From the NCBI RefSeq assembly GCF_000332355.1, contig NZ_KB235958.1, forward strand, positions 1,358,552 through 1,422,551: DNA of 64,000 bases. Reading direction: 5' to 3'. Both the position numbers and the translations under genes were made by a program. The notes beneath the pieces are model-generated. The model did not search any database. It had not been told where the DNA came from and saw only the letters and a program-made list of their open reading frames with translations. The first letter of the stretch is position 1, and each line of letters opens with the position of its first letter. The stretch is from Baaleninema simplex PCC 7105 (lineage in GTDB: Bacteria > Cyanobacteriota > Cyanobacteriia > Cyanobacteriales > Geitlerinemataceae). Below, in pieces: positions 45,302 through 54,534 of this stretch.

Positions 45302-46168
45302 CTAATCCCGTCGTCGGTGCATTTCCTCGGGCGGCGAAATTTCCCAAGATTGCGTACCGGGGCGATCGTTGAGATTGACGGACGGAACAGACGTCGGTTC
45401 TTGGGTCGTCAAGGGAGCCGGAGATCGCTCTTCAGGTTCGTCGTTCGGTGAAAGGTGAGACATCCACAGCGAAACCCCCACAGTCGCCACGAGGGGCGTT
45501 CCGTAAGCCACGTAACGCAGCCAGTCGGGATGGGGACGTAAGGCTTTGGGTTTCGGCGGGGGTGGAAGTTTGACTTGGGGGGGACGGGACACCGGGACGG
45601 GTTTCGGCGGTGGAGGAGGAACGGGTTTCGAGTTCGAGGGCGGAATTCCCGTGGCGATGCGGTGTCCGTCTAAGCCGAGGGCGTTTCCCCACAGACGAAT
45701 CGTTCCGTAGAGATAACTGGGACTTTGAGGGAAATGGTAGACGTGTCCCGATTCCAAGGCGTGGAGGTGGGGGAGGGGAATGTGAGTGAGGTGGTGGATT
45801 TGAGCGAGGGAAAAACCCTGTTTTTGGCGTTGGCTGCGATAGTAGCGTCCGACGCGGTACAGGTAAATCGCTCGTGGCGGCGGTGAGGTTTTGGAAGGTT
45901 GCGATCGCGCGGAGTTGGGTTGCTGAGACACTCGTTTGAGGGCAAGAAGAATGGCTTCGCGACTGACAGCGTGTACCATCATCTGGGCGGCGTAGGCGGA
46001 CTCGCCGAACATTTCCTTCAAGCTGTCGAGGGCTTGTTGGTACGCACGAGAGCGAAGCAGTTCGGCTTCGACGCGTTCGAGGAGATACTCGAAGGATTCG
46101 GGCGTTACAGGAGGATCTGGGGCGCGATCGTCCGGGTATCTTGCGTCGGGTGGAGCGTTACCTGTCAT
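45302..46168 (-). CDS. RodZ-like helix-turn-helix membrane protein
   Basis: 288 residues. A helical N-terminal region (residues 20-85), then an Xre/HTH_25-type domain (YRSQRQKQGFSLAQIHHLTH, LHALESGHVYHFP) near residues 105-165. A Pro/Lys-rich linker (PPPPPKPVPVSRPP) and one transmembrane helix near residue 235 (YGTPLVATVGVSLWM) follow, with a polar periplasmic tail. This order matches RodZ-type cytoskeletal anchors, though it lacks the typical C-terminal beta domain. Confidence 0.75.
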   Translation of the reverse strand: MTGNAPPDARYPDDRAPDPPVTPESFEYLLERVEAELLRSRAYQQALDSLKEMFGESAYAAQMMVHAVSREAILLALKRVSQQPNSARSQPSKTSPPPRAIYLYRVGRYYRSQRQKQGFSLAQIHHLTHIPLPHLHALESGHVYHFPQSPSYLYGTIRLWGNALGLDGHRIATGIPPSNSKPVPPPPPKPVPVSRPPQVKLPPPPKPKALRPHPDWLRYVAYGTPLVATVGVSLWMSHLSPNDEPEERSPAPLTTQEPTSVPSVNLNDRPGTQSWEISPPEEMHRRRD

Positions 46169-46257
46169 GTCGCTGTTGGGGTCGATCGATCGGACTGTTC
46201 GATCGTTCGCGTTTTGCCGCCCGCCGTCCGGAGATTCGCCAATTTTCAGCTTAACCG

Positions 46258-46455
46258 CTAGGAGCCCCGCACTGTACCCGAAGGGTCAGTGTCGGGAGGA
46301 ATAGCGGGGGCGTCGATGGGGTTCAATGCTCCATTGACGCCCAGACTTCTAATGTATTGGCGCAAAACGTCGGTTTGATTGCGCTCCGTGAGTTCGCAAT
46401 ATAGGTCTAAATGCTGCTTTTCAACATCCGAGATTCTAAGGCTTATTTGTTTCAT
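46258..46455 (-). CDS. Ribbon-helix-helix protein divergent from tnpB
   Basis: About 65 residues. KQISLRISDVEKQHLDLYCE and RNQTDVLRQYIRSLG form a compact RHH (CopG/Arc-like) fold: a short beta strand followed by two helices, DNA-binding as a dimer. It starts at ATG 46455, 37 bases from the tnpB start on the other strand. It could repress the shared promoter and so TnpB, or be an accessory gene of the element. The C-terminal tail (PIDAPAIPPDTDPSG) is disordered. Confidence 0.65.
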   Translation of the reverse strand: MKQISLRISDVEKQHLDLYCELTERNQTDVLRQYIRSLGVNGALNPIDAPAIPPDTDPSGTVRGS

Positions 46456-46492
46456 GGGTAGCAATCACATTTATATATGCTACAATCATGGC

Positions 46493-47770
46493 ATGAAACT
46501 AGCCTACCAGTACAAGCTATTGCCGACCTACGAGCAACGATGCCGCATGGATAAATGGCTCGATATGTTGCGCTGTCAGTACAACTACCTGCTGGCAGAT
46601 CGCTTTGACTGGTGGGAGATGAATCGGTGTCCTGTTAATGCCTGTCCTTTGGTGTGCAGTATCGCTGAACCCAGAGAACAGCCCGAATACTATGGGCAAA
46701 AACGCTCCCTGGTCTCACTTAAGCAGGAGCGGGAATGGTACGCCGATATTCAGGCTGATGTCTTGCAGGAAATGGTGAAGCGGGTAGACCTCGCATTGGC
46801 TCGGTTCATCAAAGGTGACAAGAACGGCAAACGTAGCGGTAAGCCTAGATTTAAGGGGAAGAATCGCTATCGTACCTTTGCTTATCAGCGAGTCAAACCC
46901 GACTGCATCCAGGGCAATAAAGTCACGCTGCCCAAGCTGGGTGAGGTCAAGTTTATTCAACATCGCCTTGTGCCAGATGGGTTCACGATTAAGCGAGCTC
47001 TGGTAACAAAGAAGGCCGATGGCTGGTATGTCACGTTAACCCTTGAAGACAAGAGCGTTCCTGACTTGCCAGTTATCGAGATACAGCCCACCGAAACCAA
47101 TAGCATTGGTGTCGATGCTGGGCTGGAATACTTTGTTGCCTGCTCCGATGGCACCACGAAGCAGCCACCCAAGTTTTATCGACAAGCCGAAGACAAGTTG
47201 GCTAAGCTCCAGTCCAAGCGAGATGCGAGGGCTAAGGGTTCAAAGCCACGCCGCCAGCTCAATGAGCGCATTGCCAAACTACATCAACGTATTGCAAGAC
47301 AGCGCAAGCAGTGGCATTTTGAAACCGCTCAAGAGCTAATCGACAAGGCGGAAGTCATCTTTGTCGAGGCTCTGAAAGTTTCCAATATGTTCCGACGCAA
47401 TAAGCCAAAGCAGGGAGAAGACGGAGCGTTTCTCCCTAACGGTCAATCGGCTAAGTCGGGGCTAAATAAAAGTTTTGCTGATGCCGGGATAGCTGGGTTC
47501 CTAAACGAAATCTTGCCTTATAAAGCCGCGAAAGCTAATAAGCAAGTCGTGAAGGTTAACCCTGCTGGTACATCCCAGCATTGTGCAATTTGCCTGAACC
47601 GAGTTCCCAAGGAGTTGTCTGACCGCTGGCATGAATGCCCGCATTGCGGTGCGTCTATGCCACGGGACGTTAATTCTGGGTTACTCATCAAAAAAGTGGG
47701 GTTGGGCGTTCGCCTCACTATAAAACGCGAATCCCGTAACGGGAGGAGAAGCCCGCGCCGTACCGCTTAG
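46493..47770 (+). CDS. tnpB: RNA-guided endonuclease TnpB (lineage 3)
   Basis: 425 residues. RuvC residues: Asp in SIGVDAGLEYF, Glu in VIFVEALKVSN (where most TnpBs have EDL), last Asp in MPRDVNSGLL. The zinc ribbon is CAICLN and CPHCGA. It is clearly distinct from the other two tnpB lineages here and the only one with a divergent regulator. ATG 46493 (MKLAYQYKLLPTYE) is used; the upstream open frame crosses the promoter. The basic tail (GRRSPRRTA) overlaps the guide RNA region. Apparently intact. Confidence 0.88.
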   Translation: MKLAYQYKLLPTYEQRCRMDKWLDMLRCQYNYLLADRFDWWEMNRCPVNACPLVCSIAEPREQPEYYGQKRSLVSLKQEREWYADIQADVLQEMVKRVDLALARFIKGDKNGKRSGKPRFKGKNRYRTFAYQRVKPDCIQGNKVTLPKLGEVKFIQHRLVPDGFTIKRALVTKKADGWYVTLTLEDKSVPDLPVIEIQPTETNSIGVDAGLEYFVACSDGTTKQPPKFYRQAEDKLAKLQSKRDARAKGSKPRRQLNERIAKLHQRIARQRKQWHFETAQELIDKAEVIFVEALKVSNMFRRNKPKQGEDGAFLPNGQSAKSGLNKSFADAGIAGFLNEILPYKAAKANKQVVKVNPAGTSQHCAICLNRVPKELSDRWHECPHCGASMPRDVNSGLLIKKVGLGVRLTIKRESRNGRRSPRRTA

Positions 47771-47795
47771 CGGTCGGCGTCGGGAGTACGTCACT
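47640..47795 (+). ncRNA. Putative omega RNA of the lineage 3 element
   Basis: 3' end of tnpB plus the right-end hairpin (47756-47779), placed as in studied TnpB systems. Inferred by position only. Confidence 0.35.
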
Positions 47796-47802
47796 AATTT
47801 CA

Positions 47803-47877
47803 CGCAATCTGGCGGTTAAGGTGGTGGAACACCACGGCGGCCGGATTTGGGTCGAAAGTCAGGTGGGAGAAGTTTGA
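47803..47877 (+). pseudogene. Histidine kinase C-terminal relic
   Basis: 25 codons reading RNLAVKVVEHHGGRIWVESQ and on to VGEV and a stop, the G2-to-end part of a cyanobacterial phytochrome-like histidine kinase (normally followed by GSTFYF). Nothing else of the kinase is seen on the far side of the tnpB element. Confidence 0.7.
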
Positions 47878-47956
47878 AAAAATATTATAATTTCAACAAA
47901 AATGTCAGAAGTTAGACAAAAAACACGGTATCGAACTCGGAATTCTGGGTTTCGAG

Positions 47957-50900
47957 TTAGGCTGATTTTGTGTCGAGTTCGCTGAGTTTTTCTTGCGCCC
48001 AGTTTTGGAGTTTTTCGTCGGGATCGTTTTGGGCGCGATCGCGCAGTAAGATAACGGTTTCTAAGAGTTTGTTAGGAAAGCGATCGAGCAAGAGTTCGAG
48101 AGCCGTTTGGCGAGGGTTAGTGTGTGTGTCATATTCGCGAACAAACGGATCGTGACGCGCCACGTCACACAGTAAATCGAAGGTTTGGGGGGTTGGTGCT
48201 TGTGTGTAGGCGATCGCTTTCAGTGCAGTCGATCGCACGTCGGAGTGTTCGTCTCGTCGCACCCGCTCGAGCAGCAGAGACCGGGTTTCCTCGTCCTCGA
48301 AGTGTGCGGCTAGGGCAGAAACGGCAGCCCGGCGCACGTCGGAGTGTTCGTCTTGTCGCACCCACTCCAGCAGCAGAGACCGGGTTTCCTCGTCCTCGAA
48401 GTGTGCGGCTAGGGCAGAAACGGCAGCCCGGCGCACGTCGGAGTGTTCGTCTTGTCGCACCCGCTCCACCAGCAGAGACCGGGTTTCCTCGTCCTTGAAG
48501 TGTTCGCCCAGGGCATAAACGGCAGCCCGGCGCACCTCGAAGTCTTCGTCTCGTCGCACCCACTCCACCAGCAGAGACCGGGTTTCCTCGTTCTTGAAGT
48601 GTTCGCCCAGGGCAGAAACGGCAGCCCCGCGCACGTCGGAGTGTTCGTCTTGTCGCACCCACTCCAGCAGCAGAGACCGGGTTTCCTCGTTCTTGAAGTG
48701 TTCGCCCAGGGCAGAAACGGCAGCCATGCGCACGTCGGAGTGTTCGTCTTGTCGCACCCACTCCAGCAGCAGAGACCGGGTTTCCTCGTTCTTGAAGTGT
48801 TCGGCCAGGGCAGAAACGGCAGCCATGCGCACGAAGAAGTGTTCGTCTTGTCGCACCCGCTCGAGCAGCAGAGACCGGGTTTCCTCGTTCTTGAAGTGTT
48901 CGCCCAGGGCATAAACGGCAGCCCGGCGCACCTCGGAGTGTTCGTCTTGTCGCACCCGCTCGAGCAGCAGAGACCGGGTTTCCTCGTTCTTGAAGTGTTC
49001 GCCCAGGGCAGAAACGGCAGCCCGGCGCACCTCGAAGTCTTCGTCTTGTCGCACCCGCTCGAGCAGCAGAGACCGGGTTTCCTCGTTCTTGAAGTGTTCG
49101 CCCAGGGCAGAAACGGCAGCCCGGCGCACCTCGAAGTCTTCGTCTTGTCGCACCCGCTCGAGCAGCAGAGACCGGGTTTCCTCGTTCTTGAAGTGTTCGC
49201 CCAGGGCAGAAACGGCAGCCCCGCGCACGTCGGAGTGTTCGTCTTGTCGCACCCACTCCAGCAGCAGAGACCGGGTTTCCTCGTTCTTGAAGTGTTCGGC
49301 AATTTCTTTTACCGCAGTTGCTCGAACGTATTCATTTTTATCTTCAGTTGCACGATGTCGCAACCATGTTAAACAGTCAAAGTCACTATTGTTTTGCTTC
49401 CAGTTTTGTGCGATCGCCTGTACTGCCGATTCAGGAATATATGAAGATCGATCGTAATCTAAACAACCTTGCAGCCAAGTCAAAGTTCCTCGTGAGCCTA
49501 TGAATGATAACTCAGTCACAGTGTTAATGACTCGTTGCGAGAGATCGGAATTGAGTCCAGGTGTTTTTGCAAACTCTTTCAAACGACAATCGATCTCGGT
49601 GGCTTGGTCTTTAACATCCGATCGATCTCGCAATTCACCCAAACAATCTGCCGCTAGAAATAATGCTGTAGCCGGATCGTTCTCCTCTTTGTCGTCAGCA
49701 GTTTCCTGTTCTAGCAGAGCTTTAATGGCCTGTCCCGCAAAGCCAACTGGAATCGAACTCACCAATAGCCGCAACACTTCGTGCCAATCCTTCTCTTGCC
49801 AGTGTGTTCTATAGAGTCCGATTAACTCCTTTACCCCGATCGCGTTTTTGGCATTGGGTGCATCGCGCCGCTCGAAACGAGCAGCAAGCTCCTGGGCGCA
49901 GAAATATTCCAAAAATGTGCGATGAACGAAGGCATAATAGTCATTGCCCAGAAAGCAAAGAATGAAATTACGTCCGCGCAACTGCTCGATGAGCTTCCGA
50001 GCCAGCGCGAGCGAATCTGCGTTGAACTGTCGAGTTGCCAGCTCCTCTGACAAAATAGTTTCCAGGGTCTTTACGTCGATCGCATTGCCCGAAAGTTTGT
50101 CGCCGTTGGTCTGCATAGAAAACGCCAACCGCTGCAAGATCTGGGCTTTATCTCGGTAGTCCAACTGCGCTAGAATTCGCCCTTCCTGGGGAAACTTTTT
50201 CACCTCCTCATCCCACTGATACAGCAATAACCGCGCCGCATCGCCGTAAAGTTCCGATCGATCGCGCGGTAGCTCCTGATAGCGGTTCAAAATTGCCATT
50301 AGCGTTAATAGCAACGGATTTCGCGCCAGCAATCGAATCGGCGTTGAGACTGCGATCGATCGCGCCAACCGCTCCTGTTTCTCCTCTCGTTCTGGCTCGT
50401 CGTCTAAGTAAACCTGCTCGTGCCACTTTTGCGAAAACTCCTCGATCTGCTCGTCTTCAAAATCTTGCAGCATGACGTGCTGAAACTCGGCGTTCCGCAG
50501 GATGCGATCGTCATAACCGATCGGTCGGGATGTCACCACTACCTGTACGTCGCGATGGTCGTTGGTGAAGCGATGAATGGCTGTTGTAATCGTCTCGCGA
50601 TGGGTTTCATGGAAAATCTCGTCGAGTCCGTCAAACATGACGATCGCCTGACCCCGATCGAGCCATTCTTTCAGTGTGTGCTGGTTGAGATGGCAAACCG
50701 CACTACTCCCCCGATGAAGAAACTCCAGAAAACTGCACTGAGTTTCCCGCCACTCGGCGAAATAGCGTCGTAACTCGATGACGATCGGGAGCGGTTCCAA
50801 CACCAACTTATTTGGGTCGGTATCTTTCAAATGCGCCCACCGCAACGCCAACCACTGCAACAAGCTGGATTTCCCCGATCCCGGATCGCCCAAAACTACG

Positions 50901-51835
50901 AGATATTTCGCATATTGAGCGTTTCCCGGTTCCAGAAATGCCTGGACGGGGTTGGCGCTTCGATCGAGATAGGTTTGTTTGAGAACTTCCGCGCGATCGG
51001 GGTCAAAGTCTTCCGCAATACCGCCCCTTTGCCGCAAAATCTCCAAATCCCGCTTCTGCCAGTCATAATGAGGCAGGTAGCCCCCGCACTCTCGCGCCAT
51101 TTGCGGCACGAACACCCGAAACAGCTTCACGGGGCGATCGTGGAGATTCGCACTTTTAGCCAAACTCTGAATTCGCAACGTGCCGTAGGTTTCCTGTAAG
51201 CTTTCGGCGTATTTCCGCAAATCGAAATCTGCCTGAATCCCCTGTGCAGCGGCAATCTGTTCGGTCAGTTCGACGGTATACACCGCGCGTAACTGCTCGT
51301 CTGTTTTGATGAGATTACAGACGGCTTCAAAATACGCCTGACTCACTCGTCCCCAATCGAACTCCGGGGGGAGAAACGGAAACGGTTTCCCGTAAACTAA
51401 ACTGGGGTAGTTTTCCTTGAAAGTTGTAGGAAAGAGTCGCTCCCCTCGCGGGAACCACTGAGGTACAAGTTGGCGATAGTATCCCGTTTTCCAGCAGCGA
51501 GCGAGTACCCGCGCGTCGATGCTGTGACAGCTTGCTTTCAAGGCTTCTGTTAAGGTTGCCTGTACCTCCTCTTCCAGCAGAAACGCCATCACCGGTTTCC
51601 GAAATGGCTTAGCCCGAGCGCGATTGAGTCCGGCAGTGTGGAGTTCCGTTCCAAAGGCGATCGCGAACTCCTTCAACGCCTTCCGAACGATATCCCCTGC
51701 CAGCTTCTTGTCTACCGATTTCACCCCGTCCGCGATCGCGTTCGTGACGAACTTCTGAACGTAACCCTCGAGGGCTTTCTGAGCGATATTTGTGACGAGG
51801 TAGCTGACGAACAAGCTGGAGACAGGATCGGGCAT
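47957..51835 (-). CDS. NACHT-family NTPase with 11 HEAT-like repeats
   Basis: 1292 residues. A helical N-terminal region (VSYLVTNIAQKALEGYVQKF) of unknown function covers about residues 1-300. The NACHT domain follows: Walker A LGDPGSGKSSLLQWLA (~316-323), Walker B VMFDGLDEIF (~398), and downstream SRPIGYDD and FLEYFCAQEL. Residues 846-1208 are eleven 33-residue helical repeats (EHFKNEETRSLLLERVRQDE-type), then a degenerate C-terminal cap. ATG 51835 is chosen because the extension to 51949 reads as a leader. STAND proteins of this layout sense a ligand through the repeats; many act in antiphage defence. No effector domain is clear. Confidence 0.9.
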   Translation of the reverse strand: MPDPVSSLFVSYLVTNIAQKALEGYVQKFVTNAIADGVKSVDKKLAGDIVRKALKEFAIAFGTELHTAGLNRARAKPFRKPVMAFLLEEEVQATLTEALKASCHSIDARVLARCWKTGYYRQLVPQWFPRGERLFPTTFKENYPSLVYGKPFPFLPPEFDWGRVSQAYFEAVCNLIKTDEQLRAVYTVELTEQIAAAQGIQADFDLRKYAESLQETYGTLRIQSLAKSANLHDRPVKLFRVFVPQMARECGGYLPHYDWQKRDLEILRQRGGIAEDFDPDRAEVLKQTYLDRSANPVQAFLEPGNAQYAKYLVVLGDPGSGKSSLLQWLALRWAHLKDTDPNKLVLEPLPIVIELRRYFAEWRETQCSFLEFLHRGSSAVCHLNQHTLKEWLDRGQAIVMFDGLDEIFHETHRETITTAIHRFTNDHRDVQVVVTSRPIGYDDRILRNAEFQHVMLQDFEDEQIEEFSQKWHEQVYLDDEPEREEKQERLARSIAVSTPIRLLARNPLLLTLMAILNRYQELPRDRSELYGDAARLLLYQWDEEVKKFPQEGRILAQLDYRDKAQILQRLAFSMQTNGDKLSGNAIDVKTLETILSEELATRQFNADSLALARKLIEQLRGRNFILCFLGNDYYAFVHRTFLEYFCAQELAARFERRDAPNAKNAIGVKELIGLYRTHWQEKDWHEVLRLLVSSIPVGFAGQAIKALLEQETADDKEENDPATALFLAADCLGELRDRSDVKDQATEIDCRLKEFAKTPGLNSDLSQRVINTVTELSFIGSRGTLTWLQGCLDYDRSSYIPESAVQAIAQNWKQNNSDFDCLTWLRHRATEDKNEYVRATAVKEIAEHFKNEETRSLLLEWVRQDEHSDVRGAAVSALGEHFKNEETRSLLLERVRQDEDFEVRRAAVSALGEHFKNEETRSLLLERVRQDEDFEVRRAAVSALGEHFKNEETRSLLLERVRQDEHSEVRRAAVYALGEHFKNEETRSLLLERVRQDEHFFVRMAAVSALAEHFKNEETRSLLLEWVRQDEHSDVRMAAVSALGEHFKNEETRSLLLEWVRQDEHSDVRGAAVSALGEHFKNEETRSLLVEWVRRDEDFEVRRAAVYALGEHFKDEETRSLLVERVRQDEHSDVRRAAVSALAAHFEDEETRSLLLEWVRQDEHSDVRRAAVSALAAHFEDEETRSLLLERVRRDEHSDVRSTALKAIAYTQAPTPQTFDLLCDVARHDPFVREYDTHTNPRQTALELLLDRFPNKLLETVILLRDRAQNDPDEKLQNWAQEKLSELDTKSA
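48212..49300. repeat. 11 tandem 99-bp repeats in the NACHT gene
   Basis: 1089 bases = 11 x 99. Units share GAAACCCGGTCTCTGCTGCT-like blocks and differ mainly at the codons following VRQDE (HSDVR, DFEVR, HSEVR, HFFVR) and at VSAL/VYAL. Neighbouring units are nearly identical in DNA, including silent sites, indicating ongoing unequal exchange or gene conversion. Confidence 0.95.
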
Positions 51836-51967
51836 GGCAGAAAGAGCGATCGCACAAACAACCGCCTCGATTTTAACCTTTGCCTCTCCAAACAGGACAC
51901 CCCTAAAAAACAGCGAGAGAAGCCATCTCTCGCCGTTGTCCAAAACCAAAATTCCAAGTTGCGGGTT

Positions 51968-52951
51968 CTAAAAGCTAACCGAAAACGCGCCGAGTAACGT
52001 TTGCAAATTCTCCGCCACCGTATAGTTAATGTGATGCGCCCAAGGCAAACTATCGATAACCATGCCCAAACACAACAGCATCATATAGAGAATCGAATAC
52101 TTAAAGAGCGATCGCGCCACATCGCGATTTTCAGGATCGCCCAAAAGCTGACGGGCTTTCTTCACAAACGGAATCCCTAACAGTACCGCAACCGCCGCAT
52201 AAACTGCACCGCAAACGCCGAGAGGATACACCAACACCGCCGTCGAAGCCAACATCAACCAGGTATACAGCCAAATTTGCTTCGCCGTCACCTCGTTTCC
52301 TTCCACCACCGGTAACATGGGAACCCCGACTTCGGAATATTCATCACGAATGTAAATCGCCAACGCCCAAAAATGCGGCGGCGTCCACAAAAACACGATG
52401 AGAAACAACATCCACGCCGCCCAACTGAGATCCCCCGTTACCGCAGCCCAACCCACCAGCGGCGGAATCGCACCCGCCGCACCGCCAATGACGATGTTCT
52501 GAACCGTGTGGCGTTTTAGCCAGTGGGTGTAAACCAACACGTAGAAGACAATTCCCGACTGGGCGAGGAACGCCGCCGTTAGATTAGCCACCGTCGCCAG
52601 AATGACAAACGAGAGCGTGGCTAAAGTTCCGGCGAAAATCAGGGCGTGACTCGGACGCACGCGCCCGGAGGGTAACGGCCGCAGACTCGTCCGTTCCATG
52701 ATGCGATCGATATCGCGATCGTATAGACAGTTAATGGTGTTGGCGGCGGCGGCGGCGAGCCATCCTCCGATTAACGTCGCGCACAACAGCAGCGGATCGA
52801 CTTGACCCTTGGCCGCGAGGAACGTTCCCGCAGCAGTGGTGACGAGGAGTAAAACGATAATGCGCGGTTTGGTGAGTTGGTAGTAGCTATAGAAAACTTG
52901 GAATAAATTGCTGTGATGCCGTTCTGTCGTTGAAGTGATGAGATTCTGCAT
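51968..52951 (-). CDS. ctaB: Heme O synthase (protoheme farnesyltransferase)
   Basis: 327 residues, a polytopic UbiA-type prenyltransferase that attaches farnesyl to heme B. Conserved acidic motifs: [18 protein letters not shown] (first Asp-rich) and [14 protein letters not shown] (second). About nine membrane helices. ATG 52951 ([13 protein letters not shown]) is chosen; the frame open to 53779 overlaps ctaA in the wrong phase. It works directly with ctaA to make heme A for the oxidase encoded at 54535-58147. Confidence 0.95.
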   Translation of the reverse strand: MQNLITSTTERHHSNLFQVFYSYYQLTKPRIIVLLLVTTAAGTFLAAKGQVDPLLLCATLIGGWLAAAAANTINCLYDRDIDRIMERTSLRPLPSGRVRPSHALIFAGTLATLSFVILATVANLTAAFLAQSGIVFYVLVYTHWLKRHTVQNIVIGGAAGAIPPLVGWAAVTGDLSWAAWMLFLIVFLWTPPHFWALAIYIRDEYSEVGVPMLPVVEGNEVTAKQIWLYTWLMLASTAVLVYPLGVCGAVYAAVAVLLGIPFVKKARQLLGDPENRDVARSLFKYSILYMMLLCLGMVIDSLPWAHHINYTVAENLQTLLGAFSVSF

Positions 52952-53034
52952 GAATGGGGAAGCAATTGAGAATTGACAATTGAGACTTGATAACGGAGAA
53001 GGCGAGGCAGATTCTGGTGTTTTGTGAATTGTCG

Positions 53035-53958
53035 TTAAATCTTTACAACTCGGGCGTCTCGAAAGGCGAGGACGGTAAACGCCACGAGGGAACCTAACAG
53101 CAATGCGCCGATAGCTTGGTGCGATACGGTGAGGGGTTCGACTTGCAGTCGCAGATAGAACGTTGCCACCCCCAAACCGATTTGTAGGAACACGAGTCCG
53201 CCAGAGAGTTTTGCCAGGATTCGCAGGGGTTGACTTAAGGCTGGCGTTCGTAACGCCCATACCACCAGGGCGAGAACGGTGACAGTTGGCGGAACGACGC
53301 CGATAATGTGACTGTTCATCACCGCACAGAGATTTTTGTAACTCAGGCATTGGTGTAACACCCACTGAGACGCTACGAGTGCGCCGATGAGACTTTGTAG
53401 GTACACCAGAATCGCCCCAGTTAGCGAGACCCAGCGCAGGGATTTTGCGGTTCCCGTACCTCGGTAGGGCAGTAAGGCGACGCCCATCGAAACAACGGTG
53501 ATGAAGAAGAGGAGGGCGGTTCCTAAGTGCGCGGTTACGATGTCGAATCGCAACAGTTCGGTGACGGTGAGACCGCCGAGAATGCCTTGAAATACGATGA
53601 GTCCGAGGGTGACGAGGGACATCCAGGGCAGCCAGTTTGGAAGTTCTCGCCGCCACCACCAGCTTTGTCCGACGAGAACGATCGCCATTAAGCCAATCAG
53701 CGAGGCGTCTAGCCGGTGGAACCATTCGAGGAAGACTTGCAGGTTCATTTGCGCTGTGGGAACGAGCTGTCCGTAGCACAGCGGCCAGTCGGGACAGGCT
53801 AAACCGGCGTTGGCGACGCGGGTGGCACTGCCGATCGCCATCAGGACGACGGTAGCGATCGCGATTTTCCAGATGAGACGGCGCACGCGGACGATCGCTT
53901 GCGAGGGATTATCGGCAGTCTGGGGAGTTGGAGATGAGTTCAGGATGGAATGTGCCAT
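53035..53958 (-). CDS. ctaA: Heme A synthase (Cox15/CtaA)
   Basis: 307 residues with eight membrane helices. Heme ligand histidines are in EWFHRLDAS and TAHLGTAL (first half) and in NSHIIGV and [10 protein letters not shown] (second half). The loop pair CPDWPLCYG and [11 protein letters not shown] contains the disulfide cysteines. It oxidises heme O to heme A. ATG 53958 is used (a TTG precedes). Genes ctaA then ctaB run away from ctaCDE, a frequent cyanobacterial arrangement. Confidence 0.94.
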   Translation of the reverse strand: MAHSILNSSPTPQTADNPSQAIVRVRRLIWKIAIATVVLMAIGSATRVANAGLACPDWPLCYGQLVPTAQMNLQVFLEWFHRLDASLIGLMAIVLVGQSWWWRRELPNWLPWMSLVTLGLIVFQGILGGLTVTELLRFDIVTAHLGTALLFFITVVSMGVALLPYRGTGTAKSLRWVSLTGAILVYLQSLIGALVASQWVLHQCLSYKNLCAVMNSHIIGVVPPTVTVLALVVWALRTPALSQPLRILAKLSGGLVFLQIGLGVATFYLRLQVEPLTVSHQAIGALLLGSLVAFTVLAFRDARVVKI

Positions 53959-54534
53959 CAATGTTTCGATTCGATCGCGTCAGGGTATTCAAGCAGTCGT
54001 TTCGGAAAAGCTAAGAAATCGAACGGGCGATCGGATCTCGAGAGATCTCGATCTCGAGACGCCTTATTTTTAGCGAACTTGTATTAGTTTTACCTTAAAA
54101 CCCCTCTTTCGATCGTCAGGGGGAGTTTTAGAAATGTTTTAGATTGACCTCATTTTCTAAGACGCTCGAGCGATCGCGATCGAAAAATTAAAAAATAATA
54201 AAAAATAGAGTCCGATATTTAAACCTTCCAAAGCTTGCCTTTTTGTCTGGACGGCTCGAAATCCCCTCATCCAAACCACTCGCCTTAAGTAATCGTGCTT
54301 ACCTTCTAAAAATTCTTGCATCGTCAATTATCGATATATAGTGTTATAAATCTAACAATTTCCGAAAAAAACCTAAAGATTTATCAATTTGACGACACCA
54401 TTTAGAAAGCTGTTTTACCGTGTTACATAGTGGCGAACAGCTCGACGCCACCCAACCAGCGAGTTACCGTCGCGGACGCGAAACTTCGTCCGTCTCGGCT
54501 CGACCTGGAGTACCACAAGAGGAAACGATACTAC
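53959..54534. promoter_or_regulatory. Divergent control region between ctaA and ctaC
   Basis: AT-rich between 54170 and 54420, with TATATAGTGTTATAA near 54335 and a weak hairpin (AAAACCCCT ... AGGGGGAGTTTT at 54097-54134). It must hold promoters for both the heme A genes and ctaCDE. The frame 54430-54534 continues ctaC upstream, but the family start and ribosome site point to 54535. Confidence 0.45.

Larger units (their letters stand above)
46250..47795 (+). mobile_element. tnpB element with a ribbon-helix-helix gene (lineage 3)
   Basis: It holds two divergent genes with a 37-base shared promoter gap. Right end hairpin CGCCG-ACCGC / GCGGT-CGGCG at 47756-47779, then GGGAGTACGTCAC. The left end near 46250 has ACCGCTAGGAGCCCC with a complementary AATAGCGGGG. 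No tnpA. It lies directly beside a histidine kinase relic (47803), so it probably entered that gene. Confidence 0.65.

Noticed and set aside
48212-49300. CRISPR-like array
   Set aside because: Unit length is 99 bp with no distinct spacers; the units are coding and in phase with the NACHT protein.
48165-49372. Long open frames on both strands over the NACHT repeat region (for example 48165-49256 minus, 48443-49372 plus)
   Set aside because: The 99-bp repeats are multiples of three, so any stop-free unit stays open in all copies. The frames have Cys-rich, periodic nonsense sequence and no ribosome site; they are shadows of the NACHT gene.
51968-53779. 603-residue open frame covering ctaB and part of ctaA
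   Set aside because: The first 276 residues are read in the wrong phase of ctaA. CtaB starts at 52951.
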